From: Bdellovibrio bacteriovorus str. Tiberius
Lineage (GTDB): Bacteria > Bdellovibrionota > Bdellovibrionia > Bdellovibrionales > Bdellovibrionaceae
NCBI RefSeq assembly: GCF_000317895.1
Contig: NC_019567.1
Span: 3,658,001-3,722,000, forward strand
Length of the DNA: 64,000 nucleotides
Direction: 5' to 3'
Shown: positions 37,271 to 46,916 of the stretch, one piece after another
Layout of the letters: each line of letters begins with the position of its first letter
Position numbering within the stretch: the stretch's first letter is position 1
The notes under the pieces: generated by a model
The model's database searches: none
What the model was told of the DNA's origin: nothing
What the model saw: only the letters and a program-made list of their open reading frames with translations
Program-made: the position numbers and the translations under genes

Positions 37271-38416
37271 ATGAGACCGTTCATTGTTGGCGCTTCAATA
37301 TTTCTGTTACAAGCAGTCAGTTATGCATCCACCGAGGCGGTCATGCCTATCGGGGCTTTGCCAAAGAATTCTTCGGTGAAACTTCAGGCCGTCAAAGAGG
37401 GCACACGCTTTATCACCCCTCAGTACGAAGGCAACAGCGGCTTCCTCAAAGACGTGGATCAAAACTCTCTTTATCAAGTCACCGATATCAGCGGCACCGA
37501 AGACACTTCCGACAACGCCGACTTGCAGGCCCTGGCCAAATCCTCAAGCCTGGTTGTGCAGAAATCTGATTTGGGCTCTGACTCTGCGACCTGCTCCAGC
37601 GGTGATGGCACCACCAACTGTACTTTAACCAGCGATGTTCCAGCCTACAAAACCGGAAGCTTCAACCTGATCGACTGGTTCCTGAATCTGTTCGGCTTGG
37701 GATCCAAACCCCAGTCACTGGTAACTCCAAGCAAAGGGACCGAAGTGGCGGAAGCTGATGCCATGGCTTCAGCGATGACTGAAAAGATCGACAGCACCAA
37801 CCGTCTGCTGAATTCCCGCAATGCCACTGCCAATTGTGATGAAAAGAAATTCCCTGAAGCCATTCAGAACGACAAGACTCTGAACTGTGGTTTGAAGCAG
37901 GCCATGGAAGCTTTGAAAAAGAACAAAGACAAGGTCAATCAGGACAAATTCATCTTCAATGACTTCTCAAGCGGCGGCGTCATGGGGAAAATGTGGATTC
38001 TGAATGCCGATGGCTCCATCGCCAACGTCATTGATAAGAATCCTTTGTGGGTGTCCCGTGGTGAAGGTGGATTTGGTAACGGCCGGGGCTCACTAAAGAC
38101 TCCAAACGGTGCGATCATGACCAAAGCTTACAGTCCTCCGCGAGGTGGTAACATCCGTGATGGCATTGAACTGGTGGGCCTGGAGCCGGAAAATCAGGAC
38201 ATTCACAGTCGTGGGGTCTTGCTGCATGGCTGGGATCCTTACACTCCAACACAAGGCTGTCTGGGAGTTGCCGGCTCACTGGATACAAGTCGCCGCGGTC
38301 GCAGCAAACTGGGAGCACCACCCCCTTATTTGGATCAGTTGAAGCAGGGCTTTCTGAAAGAGGGCGGCACGATGATTTACAACTTCACCCCATCCAAAGT
38401 GAAATCCTGTCAGTAA
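37271..38416 (+). CDS. exported L,D-transpeptidase-like (YkuD_2) protein
   Basis: A 381-residue exported protein. The C-terminal part (about residues 215-375) has the YkuD-type signature: His319 in VLLHGWDP and Cys330 in TQGCLGV, the catalytic pair of L,D-transpeptidases that remodel peptidoglycan peptides. GNGRGSLKTPNGAIMTKAYS matches the murein L,D-transpeptidase catalytic-domain family. The N-terminal half is low-complexity and not recognised. In a predator such an enzyme could act on its own or prey wall; that is inference. Confidence 0.75.
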   Translation: MRPFIVGASIFLLQAVSYASTEAVMPIGALPKNSSVKLQAVKEGTRFITPQYEGNSGFLKDVDQNSLYQVTDISGTEDTSDNADLQALAKSSSLVVQKSDLGSDSATCSSGDGTTNCTLTSDVPAYKTGSFNLIDWFLNLFGLGSKPQSLVTPSKGTEVAEADAMASAMTEKIDSTNRLLNSRNATANCDEKKFPEAIQNDKTLNCGLKQAMEALKKNKDKVNQDKFIFNDFSSGGVMGKMWILNADGSIANVIDKNPLWVSRGEGGFGNGRGSLKTPNGAIMTKAYSPPRGGNIRDGIELVGLEPENQDIHSRGVLLHGWDPYTPTQGCLGVAGSLDTSRRGRSKLGAPPPYLDQLKQGFLKEGGTMIYNFTPSKVKSCQ

Positions 38417-38420
38417 CCTT

Positions 38421-39227
38421 CTATTCGAAGGTCACTGACGACATCTGATCTTTCGTTAGATATTTGGAAATGATTCTTTCGATTGTTCCGTCTCTTTTCA
38501 TCTTACGGACAATACCTTCAAGTCTTTCGCGCTCTTCCTCGCGTACCCGCTGGCGCGAAACATAGATACCCAATGATGTGGTAAAGCTTCGATCCGCCAC
38601 CAAAGTCACATCACTTTCAATCTTCAAATCCTTGACCAGATAGTTATTCAAAAGCGGAGTCGCAATAACTGCATCCGTCCGGCCCTTTTGAATCAGCGCA
38701 TAGACTCCAACGGCATCCGGCACCTGAATAATTCGACTGTCTTTAAGCAACATTTGATATTCAGACTCGGTCATCACCGCGCGCGATCCAATCAGGTTCC
38801 CGAAGATGACTTTCTTGTTTCCGAAAACATCCGCGACCGTCTGACCTTTTTTGTATTTCGATTTGCGCACAACCAGTTCACGCACAGAACGGAACAAAGG
38901 AATAAAATCGGCGCCGCCATCTGAATAGATATTGTTTTCAGCCACCAGCATAATCAGATCCAGCTGACCACGTTTTAAAGATTCCACCGCCGCGGGCCGG
39001 GACATGCCCCGTGAATTGTATCCACAATCCCGGCGAGCCATGATCGCTGCAATCAGATCTTCATCGATTCCGCCGGCTTTGCCGCCAGAATTTCGAAAGT
39101 ACATGGGCTGATAGTTGTTCGTGCCCACAATAAACTGCTTAGAGCAGACGTCCTTGGCGAAGACGAATTCACCAGTCAGAACCATCGCGATGACCAAAAG
39201 CGCTTTCCAGAAATGCATGACGTCCAT
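38421..39227 (-). CDS. periplasmic binding protein, SBP_bac_3 family, orphan
   Basis: A 268-residue protein with a signal peptide (VIAMVLTGEFVFA) and an amino-acid-binding-protein fold: FIVGTNNYQPMYFRNSGGK at the start of lobe 1, a DLIMLVAENN hinge strand, and GIYVSRQRVREEERERL near the end. It is a paralogue of the protein at 20927. No ABC permease or sensor domain is adjacent, so its partner is unknown. Convergent with the transpeptidase-like gene, 4 nt apart. Confidence 0.82.
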   Translation of the reverse strand: MDVMHFWKALLVIAMVLTGEFVFAKDVCSKQFIVGTNNYQPMYFRNSGGKAGGIDEDLIAAIMARRDCGYNSRGMSRPAAVESLKRGQLDLIMLVAENNIYSDGGADFIPLFRSVRELVVRKSKYKKGQTVADVFGNKKVIFGNLIGSRAVMTESEYQMLLKDSRIIQVPDAVGVYALIQKGRTDAVIATPLLNNYLVKDLKIESDVTLVADRSFTTSLGIYVSRQRVREEERERLEGIVRKMKRDGTIERIISKYLTKDQMSSVTFE

Positions 39228-39342
39228 CTTAGTCAGTTCGTCTCAATCTGACACGTTTCAAATCCAATTAAACACAATTCGAGCTGCTAATTGCTTAGCC
39301 GCCAAAGGGTACGGTTACTGCAGTTAAACCTCTTTAACAACT

Positions 39343-40965
39343 ATGCAGAAAAACCGGTTTAAGACTTTATTAATGATTTCAAGCACCTTCGCCATGACCC
39401 TGGCGGCGGCAGGTTGCTATTTCGATGCCGGTTTTGGGCAGCTGTTACAAAATGTACATGCCAGCCCCACCCCCGTTTCCCAGGAACATAAAGAAGCCGC
39501 CGAGCTCTTTATTCAACTGAATGAAAAGCACAACTTCTTTGCCGCCCGCTATAAAGGCTGTCATATCGAACGCAATGCCGTTCTTTGCAAAAGCTTCTAT
39601 AAAGACAAATCCGCAGCCGAGAAAAACAAAGATTCCCGTCTGAAAGCAGCCCAGCTGACAAAGCTGATTCGTCAGCAGAAATGGACCGAGCTTTCCAACA
39701 CTTCTGAATCTGAAAGTGTGCGCTCCATTGGAGGTCTTTCAAATAAAGACCGTCAAAACCTGACCGAGCATATTCTGAACGACAAAACTTGCATTTCCCC
39801 GCACCTGGCAACGGCAATGGCCTTCAAACTGGAAGAAAAACTTCCCGATGCAAAAGTGCTTTCCACTGTGCGCGCACTGTACGCCCGTACTTTGGAATGC
39901 AGCACAGATAAAGAATTCAGTGACCTGGGTCTTTACCGTGGGGGTCTGTTTGAAATCTGGCAGGACAATCCTGAACAGGCCACAGTCTTCCTGAAAAAAC
40001 TTTCCAGTCTTTCCAAAGACATCGCACTGACTTCCCGTGCACAGTTCTGGATGAATCATGCCGCACGCGAGCAGGGTAAATCCGTATCTGCCAACACCAT
40101 GGAAGATCATTTCACCAGCTTCCCACTGAGCTATCATATCCTGACAGACTACGCGACGATGGCAGATGGCCCTTATCAGACGGTTTCTGACTTGCGTGAA
40201 CAGCGCATTCAGACCCGCAGCTCGTATGAAGATCTGAACGGCGCCATTCAGCTGGTTGAGCACTTCATGGCTCAGCAAAAAGACTCGTTGGCTAAACGCA
40301 CGCTTGAATTTATTGATTACGCTGAACTGACCGAAGCAGAACCGGGCTTCCAGCTTTATGTGGCAACACTGCTGGCAAAATTCGACGACATGAACCACCA
40401 GCGTTTCATGGTGCTTAGCCGTTTGTTCCAGAATCATCCCCAGTTCAAAACACTGAAAAATCTGAATATCTATTATCCCCTGGCGTTTGAAGATCTGGTG
40501 ATCAAACATCACCGCGATCAGGATCCGTTCCTGCTGCTGTCCTTGATCCGTCAGGAAAGCTCATTCAATCCGAACACGAAAAGCCCGGTGGGTGCGACAG
40601 GCTTGATGCAGATCATGCCAAGAACAGCCAAGGACATGAAAAAACGCGTCGTCACCGACAAAGAGCTTTTGGATCCTTCCAGCAATATCCAGCTGGGTTC
40701 GCGTTACTTTGCAGCGCTGGTCAGGGAATTCAAGAATGATCACATGAAAGCCCTGGCGTCCTACAATGCCGGCAGCGGCAACGTGCGCAAGTGGATGAAA
40801 CGCTATCCGGTGGACAATCAGTTGTTATTCGTGGATTTGATTCCGTTTGATGAAACCCGCGAATACGTCGCAGGCATCCTGCGCAACCAGTACTGGTATT
40901 CAAAACTGTATCCGGAACTGCTTGTGACACCGCAAATGGCATCACAAACATCAGCTCAGAAATAG
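39343..40965 (+). CDS. lytic murein transglycosylase (SLT domain)
   Basis: A 540-residue exported enzyme. The N terminus ends in LAAAGC, a weak lipobox, so it may be a lipoprotein. A long helical solenoid (residues 60-370) is followed by the SLT catalytic domain, with Glu405 in IRQESSFNP, GLMQIMP and ALASYNAGSGNV. This is the Slt70/MltC-type arrangement, cleaving glycan strands to 1,6-anhydro ends. Convergent with the leucine operon, 14 nt away. Confidence 0.9.
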   Translation: MQKNRFKTLLMISSTFAMTLAAAGCYFDAGFGQLLQNVHASPTPVSQEHKEAAELFIQLNEKHNFFAARYKGCHIERNAVLCKSFYKDKSAAEKNKDSRLKAAQLTKLIRQQKWTELSNTSESESVRSIGGLSNKDRQNLTEHILNDKTCISPHLATAMAFKLEEKLPDAKVLSTVRALYARTLECSTDKEFSDLGLYRGGLFEIWQDNPEQATVFLKKLSSLSKDIALTSRAQFWMNHAAREQGKSVSANTMEDHFTSFPLSYHILTDYATMADGPYQTVSDLREQRIQTRSSYEDLNGAIQLVEHFMAQQKDSLAKRTLEFIDYAELTEAEPGFQLYVATLLAKFDDMNHQRFMVLSRLFQNHPQFKTLKNLNIYYPLAFEDLVIKHHRDQDPFLLLSLIRQESSFNPNTKSPVGATGLMQIMPRTAKDMKKRVVTDKELLDPSSNIQLGSRYFAALVREFKNDHMKALASYNAGSGNVRKWMKRYPVDNQLLFVDLIPFDETREYVAGILRNQYWYSKLYPELLVTPQMASQTSAQK

Positions 40966-40979
40966 TTCAGCGAAACAAT

Positions 40980-41915
40980 TTACTTTTGAACTTTACCCAA
41001 AGGTTTCAGACGGCCGACTTTGCCGACCTTTGATGGCAGTGGATGCTGGATTTTTTCCGCCATCCACGGGTTGATTTCAATCAGCTTGTCCAGATTCAGA
41101 CCCGTCTTCACACCCATACCATGGAACATGTAAACCACATCCTCGGTCGCAACGTTGCCTGTTGCCCCCGGAGCGTAAGGGCATCCACCCAAGCCACCCA
41201 GGCTGGTATCAAAGACGTTGATCCCCAGTTTGTACGCCGCAAGGATGTTGGCCAAGGCCTGCCCGCGGGTATCGTGGAAATGCCCGGCAAGCTTTTTCAC
41301 CGGAACCACTTTTTTCAATTTTCTAAACAGGGATTCCACCTGACCCACATCCGCCACACCGATGGTGTCGCCGACGGAAAGCTCGTACACACCAAGCTTG
41401 TGCATGCGCTGAGCAAGCTTCACCACTTTGGCTTCAGACACTTTGCCTTCAAATGGACAACCAAAGCACGTGGACAGATAACCGCGCACTTTGATCTTGT
41501 GCTTCTTTGCCAAAGCCATCACCGGCTCAAAACGTTTGAAGCTTTCGTCGATAGAACAGTTGATATTTTTCAAAGAGAAGGATTCAGAGCACGCCGCGAA
41601 GATCGCCACTTCCTTCACTCCCGCCGCGATGGCGTCCATCATGCCGCGTTCGTTGGGAACCAGAACCGAAAATTCAGTTTTCTTGGGAATAGATCCGGAC
41701 TTTACCTGAGCAAAAGTCTTTTGCACCACTTCCGCAGTCCCCGCCATTTGCGGAACCCAGGTCGGGGAAACAAACGCACCGATTTCAACACGCTTGGTTC
41801 CAGCCTGAATCAGTCGTCGTGCGAACTCGACACGCGTGTCGGCATCCAGAACTGTTTTTTCGTTCTGAAGACCGTCTCTTAATCCCATTTCCACAATGAC
41901 AACTGACTTTTTCAT
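40980..41915 (-). CDS. hydroxymethylglutaryl-CoA lyase
   Basis: A 311-residue TIM-barrel lyase that splits HMG-CoA into acetoacetate and acetyl-CoA, the last step of leucine breakdown. VEMGLRDGLQNE near the N terminus and GGLGGCPYAPGATGNVATED with the catalytic Cys are diagnostic; GHFHDTRGQ supplies metal ligands. Last gene of a six-gene minus-strand operon, 5 nt after the biotin carrier gene. Equivalent to mvaB/liuE. Confidence 0.93.
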   Translation of the reverse strand: MKKSVVIVEMGLRDGLQNEKTVLDADTRVEFARRLIQAGTKRVEIGAFVSPTWVPQMAGTAEVVQKTFAQVKSGSIPKKTEFSVLVPNERGMMDAIAAGVKEVAIFAACSESFSLKNINCSIDESFKRFEPVMALAKKHKIKVRGYLSTCFGCPFEGKVSEAKVVKLAQRMHKLGVYELSVGDTIGVADVGQVESLFRKLKKVVPVKKLAGHFHDTRGQALANILAAYKLGINVFDTSLGGLGGCPYAPGATGNVATEDVVYMFHGMGVKTGLNLDKLIEINPWMAEKIQHPLPSKVGKVGRLKPLGKVQK

Positions 41916-41920
41916 AGGCC

Positions 41921-42301
41921 CTATTTATCGGATGCTGGTTTGATTTTCACAAGGGCTTTACCCAATACCACTTGCTCGCCGACGGCGCAGTTCACACTGT
42001 CGATAGTGCCGGCGATCTCTGCCTTTAAAGTGTACTCCATTTTCATGGCTTCCATCACCAAAACCGCCTGGCCTGCGGCCACGGCCGCTCCTGGCGCCAA
42101 AAGCAATTTGGTCACTTTGCCCGGCATAGGCGCCACGATCTGATCCGAAGAACCGCCCGCGCCGCCTTTTTTACGGGACTTACGTCCAGTGGTGGCATCC
42201 TGAGTGAAAACACGGCCGTTATAATGAACCCACAAAGTCCCGGCGATCAGCTGGGCTTGGGCTTTATGATCAACACCGTCGATTCTTACTTTCACTTCCA
42301 T
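41921..42301 (-). CDS. biotin carboxyl carrier subunit of acyl-CoA carboxylase
   Basis: A 126-residue protein whose C-terminal 75 residues form a biotinyl domain with Lys87 in EAMKM as the biotin site. In most methylcrotonyl-CoA carboxylases this domain is fused to the biotin carboxylase; here it is a separate gene. A basic linker (GRKSRKKGGAGG) precedes it. The start is ATG 42301, overlapping the biotin carboxylase stop by one base (TAATG), so the two subunits are coupled. Confidence 0.9.
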   Translation of the reverse strand: MEVKVRIDGVDHKAQAQLIAGTLWVHYNGRVFTQDATTGRKSRKKGGAGGSSDQIVAPMPGKVTKLLLAPGAAVAAGQAVLVMEAMKMEYTLKAEIAGTIDSVNCAVGEQVVLGKALVKIKPASDK

Positions 42302-43779
42302 TAGATACCTCTCCAGTAAGAACCCCAAGGGGATGCGGAAGCTTTCGCTGTTTCACCAGCGCCCCCGCGAAGTTGCAACAATGCACCCGCCGCCACGGTT
42401 TTTTCAATCTCTGTCAAAGCCGGTTCTTTCAATGATTCACTGAAGTAAGTTTCAATAAATCGGGTCGTCATCGTGCCCATGACGAATTCTTTGTGAGAAA
42501 GAATTTCGATCAGGTACGGGATGTTCGTGTGAACACCAAACACCACAGAATCCTTCAATACGCGGATCATTTTCTGAATCGCACGCGGGCGGTTTTCATC
42601 CCACACGATCACTTTTGCGATCATCGGGTCATAATACGGGGTGATGGTGTCGCCGGAATCAAAGCCGTACTCATAACGGCGTCCCGGGCCTTCTGGCCAT
42701 TCCACATGACCCAAAAGGCCTGTGGAAGGAACGCCACCCATAAATGGATTTTCAGCATAGATACGGCATTCGATGGAATGACCCTTCGGTGCGCGGATCT
42801 GTTTGTTGTCGTGAACGAAATCACCTTGCGCAGTCAGGATCTGCATTTTCACCAGATCCACACCCAGAACTTCTTCCGTCACCGGGTGTTCTACCTGCAA
42901 ACGTGTGTTCACTTCCAAAAGATAGAACTCCCCGTCTTGCAGCAGGAATTCCACTGTGCCTGCCCCTTTGTACTTGCCCATGGTGGCAATCGCACAAGCA
43001 GCTTCACCCATACGGCGGCGCAGATCATCGGTCAAAGAAGGCGATGTGGCCTCTTCGATGATTTTCTGGTGACGGCGTTGAACAGAACATTCACGGTCAA
43101 AGAAATGCTGTACATTCCCAGTGCTGTCACCGAAGACCTGGAATTCAATGTGTTTGGCGCGATCCAGATATTTTTCCAGGAAAACTTTCGGAGAACCAAA
43201 CGCCGACTGGGCTTCACGCTGAGCTGATTCAATCAGCTCGTGCGCTTCCGCGGAAGACTTCAAAAGTTTCATCCCGCGGCCACCACCACCAGCAGCGGCT
43301 TTCACGATCACCGGATAGCCGATTTTTTCAGCCTGCATGATCAGATGAGCCACATCCTGATTTTCGCCCTGATAACCCGGCACCAGAGGCAAACCCGCCT
43401 GCTTTGCCAGCTCTTTACAGTGAACCTTGTCACCCAAGGCACGGATCGCTTCCGGAGAAGGACCAATGAAGGTCAAACCGGCTTTGTTCACCGCTTCGGC
43501 GAAATCGGCATTTTCAGAAAGGAAACCAAAGCCCGGATGCACCGCCTGCGCACCACCGGCCAAAGCGCCGTTGATATTTGCTGGGATGTTCAGATAACTT
43601 TCCGCCGTTGCCGCAGGCCCCACGCAGATGGTTTTGGTCGCCATGCGGTAAGCGCGCGTGTTGATATCGGCTTCTGAATGCAGAAGCACAGTTTCAATAC
43701 CCATTTCTTCGCAGGCTTTGATAATACGAACAGCCACTTCACCGCGATTGGCGATGGCAATACGTGTGAACTTTTTCAT
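42301..43779 (-). CDS. biotin carboxylase subunit of acyl-CoA (methylcrotonyl-CoA) carboxylase
   Basis: A 492-residue ATP-grasp enzyme that carboxylates biotin. IAIANRGEVAVRI opens the protein; AAAGGGGRGM is the glycine-rich ATP loop and EVNTRLQVEHPVTE the catalytic stretch. It ends soon after the C-terminal BC subdomain and lacks the BT and BCCP domains normal for an alpha subunit. ATG 43779 overlaps the stop of the hydratase gene by one base. Context points to methylcrotonyl-CoA rather than acetyl-CoA. Confidence 0.92.
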   Translation of the reverse strand: MKKFTRIAIANRGEVAVRIIKACEEMGIETVLLHSEADINTRAYRMATKTICVGPAATAESYLNIPANINGALAGGAQAVHPGFGFLSENADFAEAVNKAGLTFIGPSPEAIRALGDKVHCKELAKQAGLPLVPGYQGENQDVAHLIMQAEKIGYPVIVKAAAGGGGRGMKLLKSSAEAHELIESAQREAQSAFGSPKVFLEKYLDRAKHIEFQVFGDSTGNVQHFFDRECSVQRRHQKIIEEATSPSLTDDLRRRMGEAACAIATMGKYKGAGTVEFLLQDGEFYLLEVNTRLQVEHPVTEEVLGVDLVKMQILTAQGDFVHDNKQIRAPKGHSIECRIYAENPFMGGVPSTGLLGHVEWPEGPGRRYEYGFDSGDTITPYYDPMIAKVIVWDENRPRAIQKMIRVLKDSVVFGVHTNIPYLIEILSHKEFVMGTMTTRFIETYFSESLKEPALTEIEKTVAAGALLQLRGGAGETAKASASPWGSYWRGI

Positions 43780-44558
43780 TAATTCAGTCTCCATGCGGGC
43801 TCACGCTTTTCAAGGAAGGATTTCAGACCTTCCTGCCCTTCATTGCTGGCACGACGTTCTGCGATCACCGTGGTTGTGCGGCTGCGCTGATCGGCCCAGT
43901 TCAAGGTATCAATATCATTCAAAAGTTTTTTGGTTTCACGAACCGCATCCGGACCGCACTGCATGTAGCCGTGCAGAACCTTTTGCAAAGCCGTGTGGCC
44001 TTCGCCCACTGGAACCACTTCTGTTACCAGACCGGCCTGTTGAGCGATGTGCGGGTTAAACACCACACCTGAAAGCATCAGCGGACGAACTTTGCCCGCC
44101 ACAGCTTTTTTATTCACAAAAGCACTGATCACCGCTGGAGCAATCCCCAGTTTCACTTCACTGAAACAGAACTGCGTGTTTTCTTCAGCAATGACTTCAT
44201 CACAAACTGCCACCAGCCCCAAAGCGCCGCCGAAGGCCGCCCCGTGAATCATGCCAATCACCGGCAGACTGCACTGAGCGATAGCTTCAAACATACCGAA
44301 AAGCTTCAAAGAATCCTCACGGTTTTGCTCAAAAGAAAAATTCACCATCTCTTTCATCCAGTTCAGGTCAGCTCCGGCACAGAAGACTTTGCCTTCCCCT
44401 TGTAGAACCACGGCACGCAGATCTTTGCGCGCTTCCAGATCAGTAAAGATCCTGGTCAACTCAGCGATCATCTCCGGGTTGAAAGAGTTACGCACTTCGG
44501 GCCTGTGAAGTTTCACATAGGCCACCTGATTCATTTCTGTAACTACAACAAAAGACAT
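43779..44558 (-). CDS. enoyl-CoA hydratase/isomerase (probable methylglutaconyl-CoA hydratase)
   Basis: A 259-residue crotonase. The oxyanion-hole strands are visible in FCAGADLNWM and IHGAAFGGALGLVA, and a catalytic Glu in FCFSEVKLGIAP. Between a carboxylase beta subunit and a biotin carboxylase, and upstream of HMG-CoA lyase, it most likely hydrates methylglutaconyl-CoA to HMG-CoA (LiuC role). The assignment to that substrate is from context. It starts 2 nt after the beta-subunit stop. Confidence 0.88.
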   Translation of the reverse strand: MSFVVVTEMNQVAYVKLHRPEVRNSFNPEMIAELTRIFTDLEARKDLRAVVLQGEGKVFCAGADLNWMKEMVNFSFEQNREDSLKLFGMFEAIAQCSLPVIGMIHGAAFGGALGLVAVCDEVIAEENTQFCFSEVKLGIAPAVISAFVNKKAVAGKVRPLMLSGVVFNPHIAQQAGLVTEVVPVGEGHTALQKVLHGYMQCGPDAVRETKKLLNDIDTLNWADQRSRTTTVIAERRASNEGQEGLKSFLEKREPAWRLN

Positions 44559-44560
44559 AA

Positions 44561-46168
44561 TTACATCCTGAAGACGCCCTGAGTTTTTTCACCCCAGGAC
44601 TTGTTAAGACTTGCCGAAATCCCCAGCGCCAACACACGACGGGTGTCTGCCGGATCAATGATCCCGTCATCCCACAGGCGCGCCGAGGAATAATAACAAG
44701 CACTTTCTTTTTCGTATTTTTCCAAAGTCGGACGTTTAAACTCGGCCTGTTCTTCAGCAGACATCGTTTGTTTTTTCGCCGCCATCTGATCCATTTTCAC
44801 GGTCAGAAGAACGTTTGCCGCCTGCTCGCCACCCATCACGCTGATCTTGGCGTTAGGCCACATCCACAACTGACGAGGCTGGAAGGCGCGACCGCACATA
44901 CCATAGTTGCCAGCGCCGTAAGAGCCACCAATCACCACGGTGAATTTCGGCACATGGGCGTTGGAAACGGCCATAACCATTTTCGCCCCGTGTTTGGCGA
45001 TACCTTCGTTTTCATATTTTTTACCGACCATGAAGCCGGTGATGTTTTGCAGGAAGATCAAAGGCACTTCGCGCTGCTCACACAATTCGATAAAGTGCGC
45101 GGCTTTCAAAGAGCTTTCGCTGAACAACACACCGTTATTCGCAATGATGCCCACGGGCATTCCCCAGATGTGAGCAAACCCCGTTACAAGAGTTTTACCG
45201 TACAGCGGTTTAAATTCATGGAAACGAGAACCGTCCACGATGCGCGCGATAACCTCACGCACATCAAATGGAGTGCGGCTGTCTTTCGGGATGACCCCGT
45301 AAAGTTCCTTCTGGTCAAACAATGGCTCTTCCACCGGAAGGGTTTTCAACTGCACCGCACGTTTGTGGTTCAGGTGAGCCACGATCGAACGCGTGATTTC
45401 AATGGCGTGTTCGTCATCTTCAGCAAAGTGATCCGTCACACCGGAATTTTCACAGTGCACTTGCGCCCCACCCAGTTCCTGAGCATCAACAACTTCGCCC
45501 GTTGCCGCTTTCACCAAAGGAGGCCCACCCAGGAAGATGGTTCCGTTTTCTTTCACGATCACGGTTTCATCACTCATCGCTGGAACATAGGCGCCACCCG
45601 CGGTGCAAGAACCCATCACCACCGCAATTTGCGGGATGTTGGCGGCCGACATGCGCGCTTGATTGTAGAAGATTCTGCCGAAGTGATCACGATCCGGGAA
45701 CACATCCGCCTGCATTGGCAGGAAGGCGCCGCCGGAATCCACAAGGTAAATACAAGGCAGACCGTTTTCAAAAGCGATCTCTTGCGCACGCAAGTGCTTC
45801 TTCACGGTCATCGGGAAGTAAGTGCCGCCTTTGACCGTCGCATCGTTCGCCACGATCACGCACTCAGTGCCGTGAATGACACCGATACCGGTGACCACGC
45901 CCGCACCCGGTGCCTGGCCTTCGTACATGTCCCAAGCCGCAAGGGTTGAGAACTCCAGGAACGCGGTTCCGCCGTCAACCAAAGCCTCGATACGCTCACG
46001 CGCTGTCAACTTGCCACGGGATTTGTGTTTTTTAGTCGCGTCTTCGCCGCCACCTTGTTTGACAAGGTTTACGCGTTCACGCCATTCGTTGACGATACCA
46101 AGCATGGCCTCGCGGTTGAGCTTGAAATCACTGGAACTGGAATCAATGTTTGTCTCTAAAATTTCCAT
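44561..46168 (-). CDS. acyl-CoA carboxylase beta subunit (probable methylcrotonyl-CoA carboxyltransferase)
   Basis: A 535-residue carboxyltransferase that moves CO2 from biotin to the acyl-CoA. Family landmarks are [56 protein letters not shown] and [15 protein letters not shown]. The last two are typical of the methylcrotonyl-CoA branch. It has no zinc finger and so is not AccD. It follows the thioesterase-fold gene by 11 nt. Confidence 0.93.
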   Translation of the reverse strand: MEILETNIDSSSSDFKLNREAMLGIVNEWRERVNLVKQGGGEDATKKHKSRGKLTARERIEALVDGGTAFLEFSTLAAWDMYEGQAPGAGVVTGIGVIHGTECVIVANDATVKGGTYFPMTVKKHLRAQEIAFENGLPCIYLVDSGGAFLPMQADVFPDRDHFGRIFYNQARMSAANIPQIAVVMGSCTAGGAYVPAMSDETVIVKENGTIFLGGPPLVKAATGEVVDAQELGGAQVHCENSGVTDHFAEDDEHAIEITRSIVAHLNHKRAVQLKTLPVEEPLFDQKELYGVIPKDSRTPFDVREVIARIVDGSRFHEFKPLYGKTLVTGFAHIWGMPVGIIANNGVLFSESSLKAAHFIELCEQREVPLIFLQNITGFMVGKKYENEGIAKHGAKMVMAVSNAHVPKFTVVIGGSYGAGNYGMCGRAFQPRQLWMWPNAKISVMGGEQAANVLLTVKMDQMAAKKQTMSAEEQAEFKRPTLEKYEKESACYYSSARLWDDGIIDPADTRRVLALGISASLNKSWGEKTQGVFRM

Positions 46169-46179
46169 AGAACCTTGTA

Positions 46180-46815
46180 CTATCCCTCACTGCCAGGCAA
46201 AGCCGGAGTGTGTTTAAAACTCAAATGCAAACGGAACTCTGCCACGGCTTGATCGTTGCTGTCGAAAACCTTCAGCTCCACCTCGGCTTTGGCTTCGCGG
46301 TGATCGCGGACTTCCGCCAGGACCACTTCGCGCACTGTTTCTGGAAGCTCCATGCGAACACGGCATTCTTCACTGGTGACTTTGAACAATTCAGACTCAA
46401 GACGGGTCACGTTGATTTCAAAAGAACCCATCGGGGCATGGCGCATCCACAGCAGTTTGGCCGCCTCAATCGCCGCCGTCACCAAAGCACCCTCGTGCAT
46501 GGTTTTGACTTCGTTCAGGTTGCGGGTGCGGGCCGGAACCACCATTTCTACCTGAGTATCGGACAAGCGAGAGATTCTCAGACCCATGCCTGCCGAGAAG
46601 GGGCGCACGATATCCAGCGCATAACTAAGCGCAGCATGAGAGGCCTTCGGAGAAACCTCTTCCAGCAAGGCTGCCAAGTCCGCGGCACTCAGACGAATGC
46701 CCCGTTCTTCAAGCTGAGATTTCAGCCCGTCTTTGGCGTTTTGCAACTGCTGACGCAGGTTTTGCTCCAGCTCAATCCCCTTTGACATTAAGATTGTCAG
46801 CCATTGTTGGTTCAT
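46180..46815 (-). CDS. hotdog-fold thioesterase-like protein (DUF4442/PaaI type)
   Basis: A 211-residue protein whose last 130 residues form a hotdog domain: [20 protein letters not shown], then [20 protein letters not shown], the helix with the usual HxG(A)xxxA pattern. The first 75 residues are helical and charged. It probably hydrolyses or binds an acyl-CoA. ATG 46815 is chosen because AGAGGG lies 7 nt upstream. First gene of the leucine-type operon, so it may release a stalled acyl-CoA; that role is inference. Confidence 0.72.
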   Translation of the reverse strand: MNQQWLTILMSKGIELEQNLRQQLQNAKDGLKSQLEERGIRLSAADLAALLEEVSPKASHAALSYALDIVRPFSAGMGLRISRLSDTQVEMVVPARTRNLNEVKTMHEGALVTAAIEAAKLLWMRHAPMGSFEINVTRLESELFKVTSEECRVRMELPETVREVVLAEVRDHREAKAEVELKVFDSNDQAVAEFRLHLSFKHTPALPGSEG

Positions 46816-46916
46816 GAGATACCCTCTCTGTGCGAGTGTTGAAAAAAACTGAATATCATGCTCGGATAACGATGTCAGTTTTATCACACTGAGTAAATGG
46901 AGAGAGGACTCTAGAG

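Noticed and set aside
44768-45949. 393-codon open frame antisense to the carboxylase beta gene
   Set aside because: It lies wholly opposite a well-supported gene and its translation is His/Arg/Phe-rich without any motif, the pattern expected of a complementary-frame shadow.
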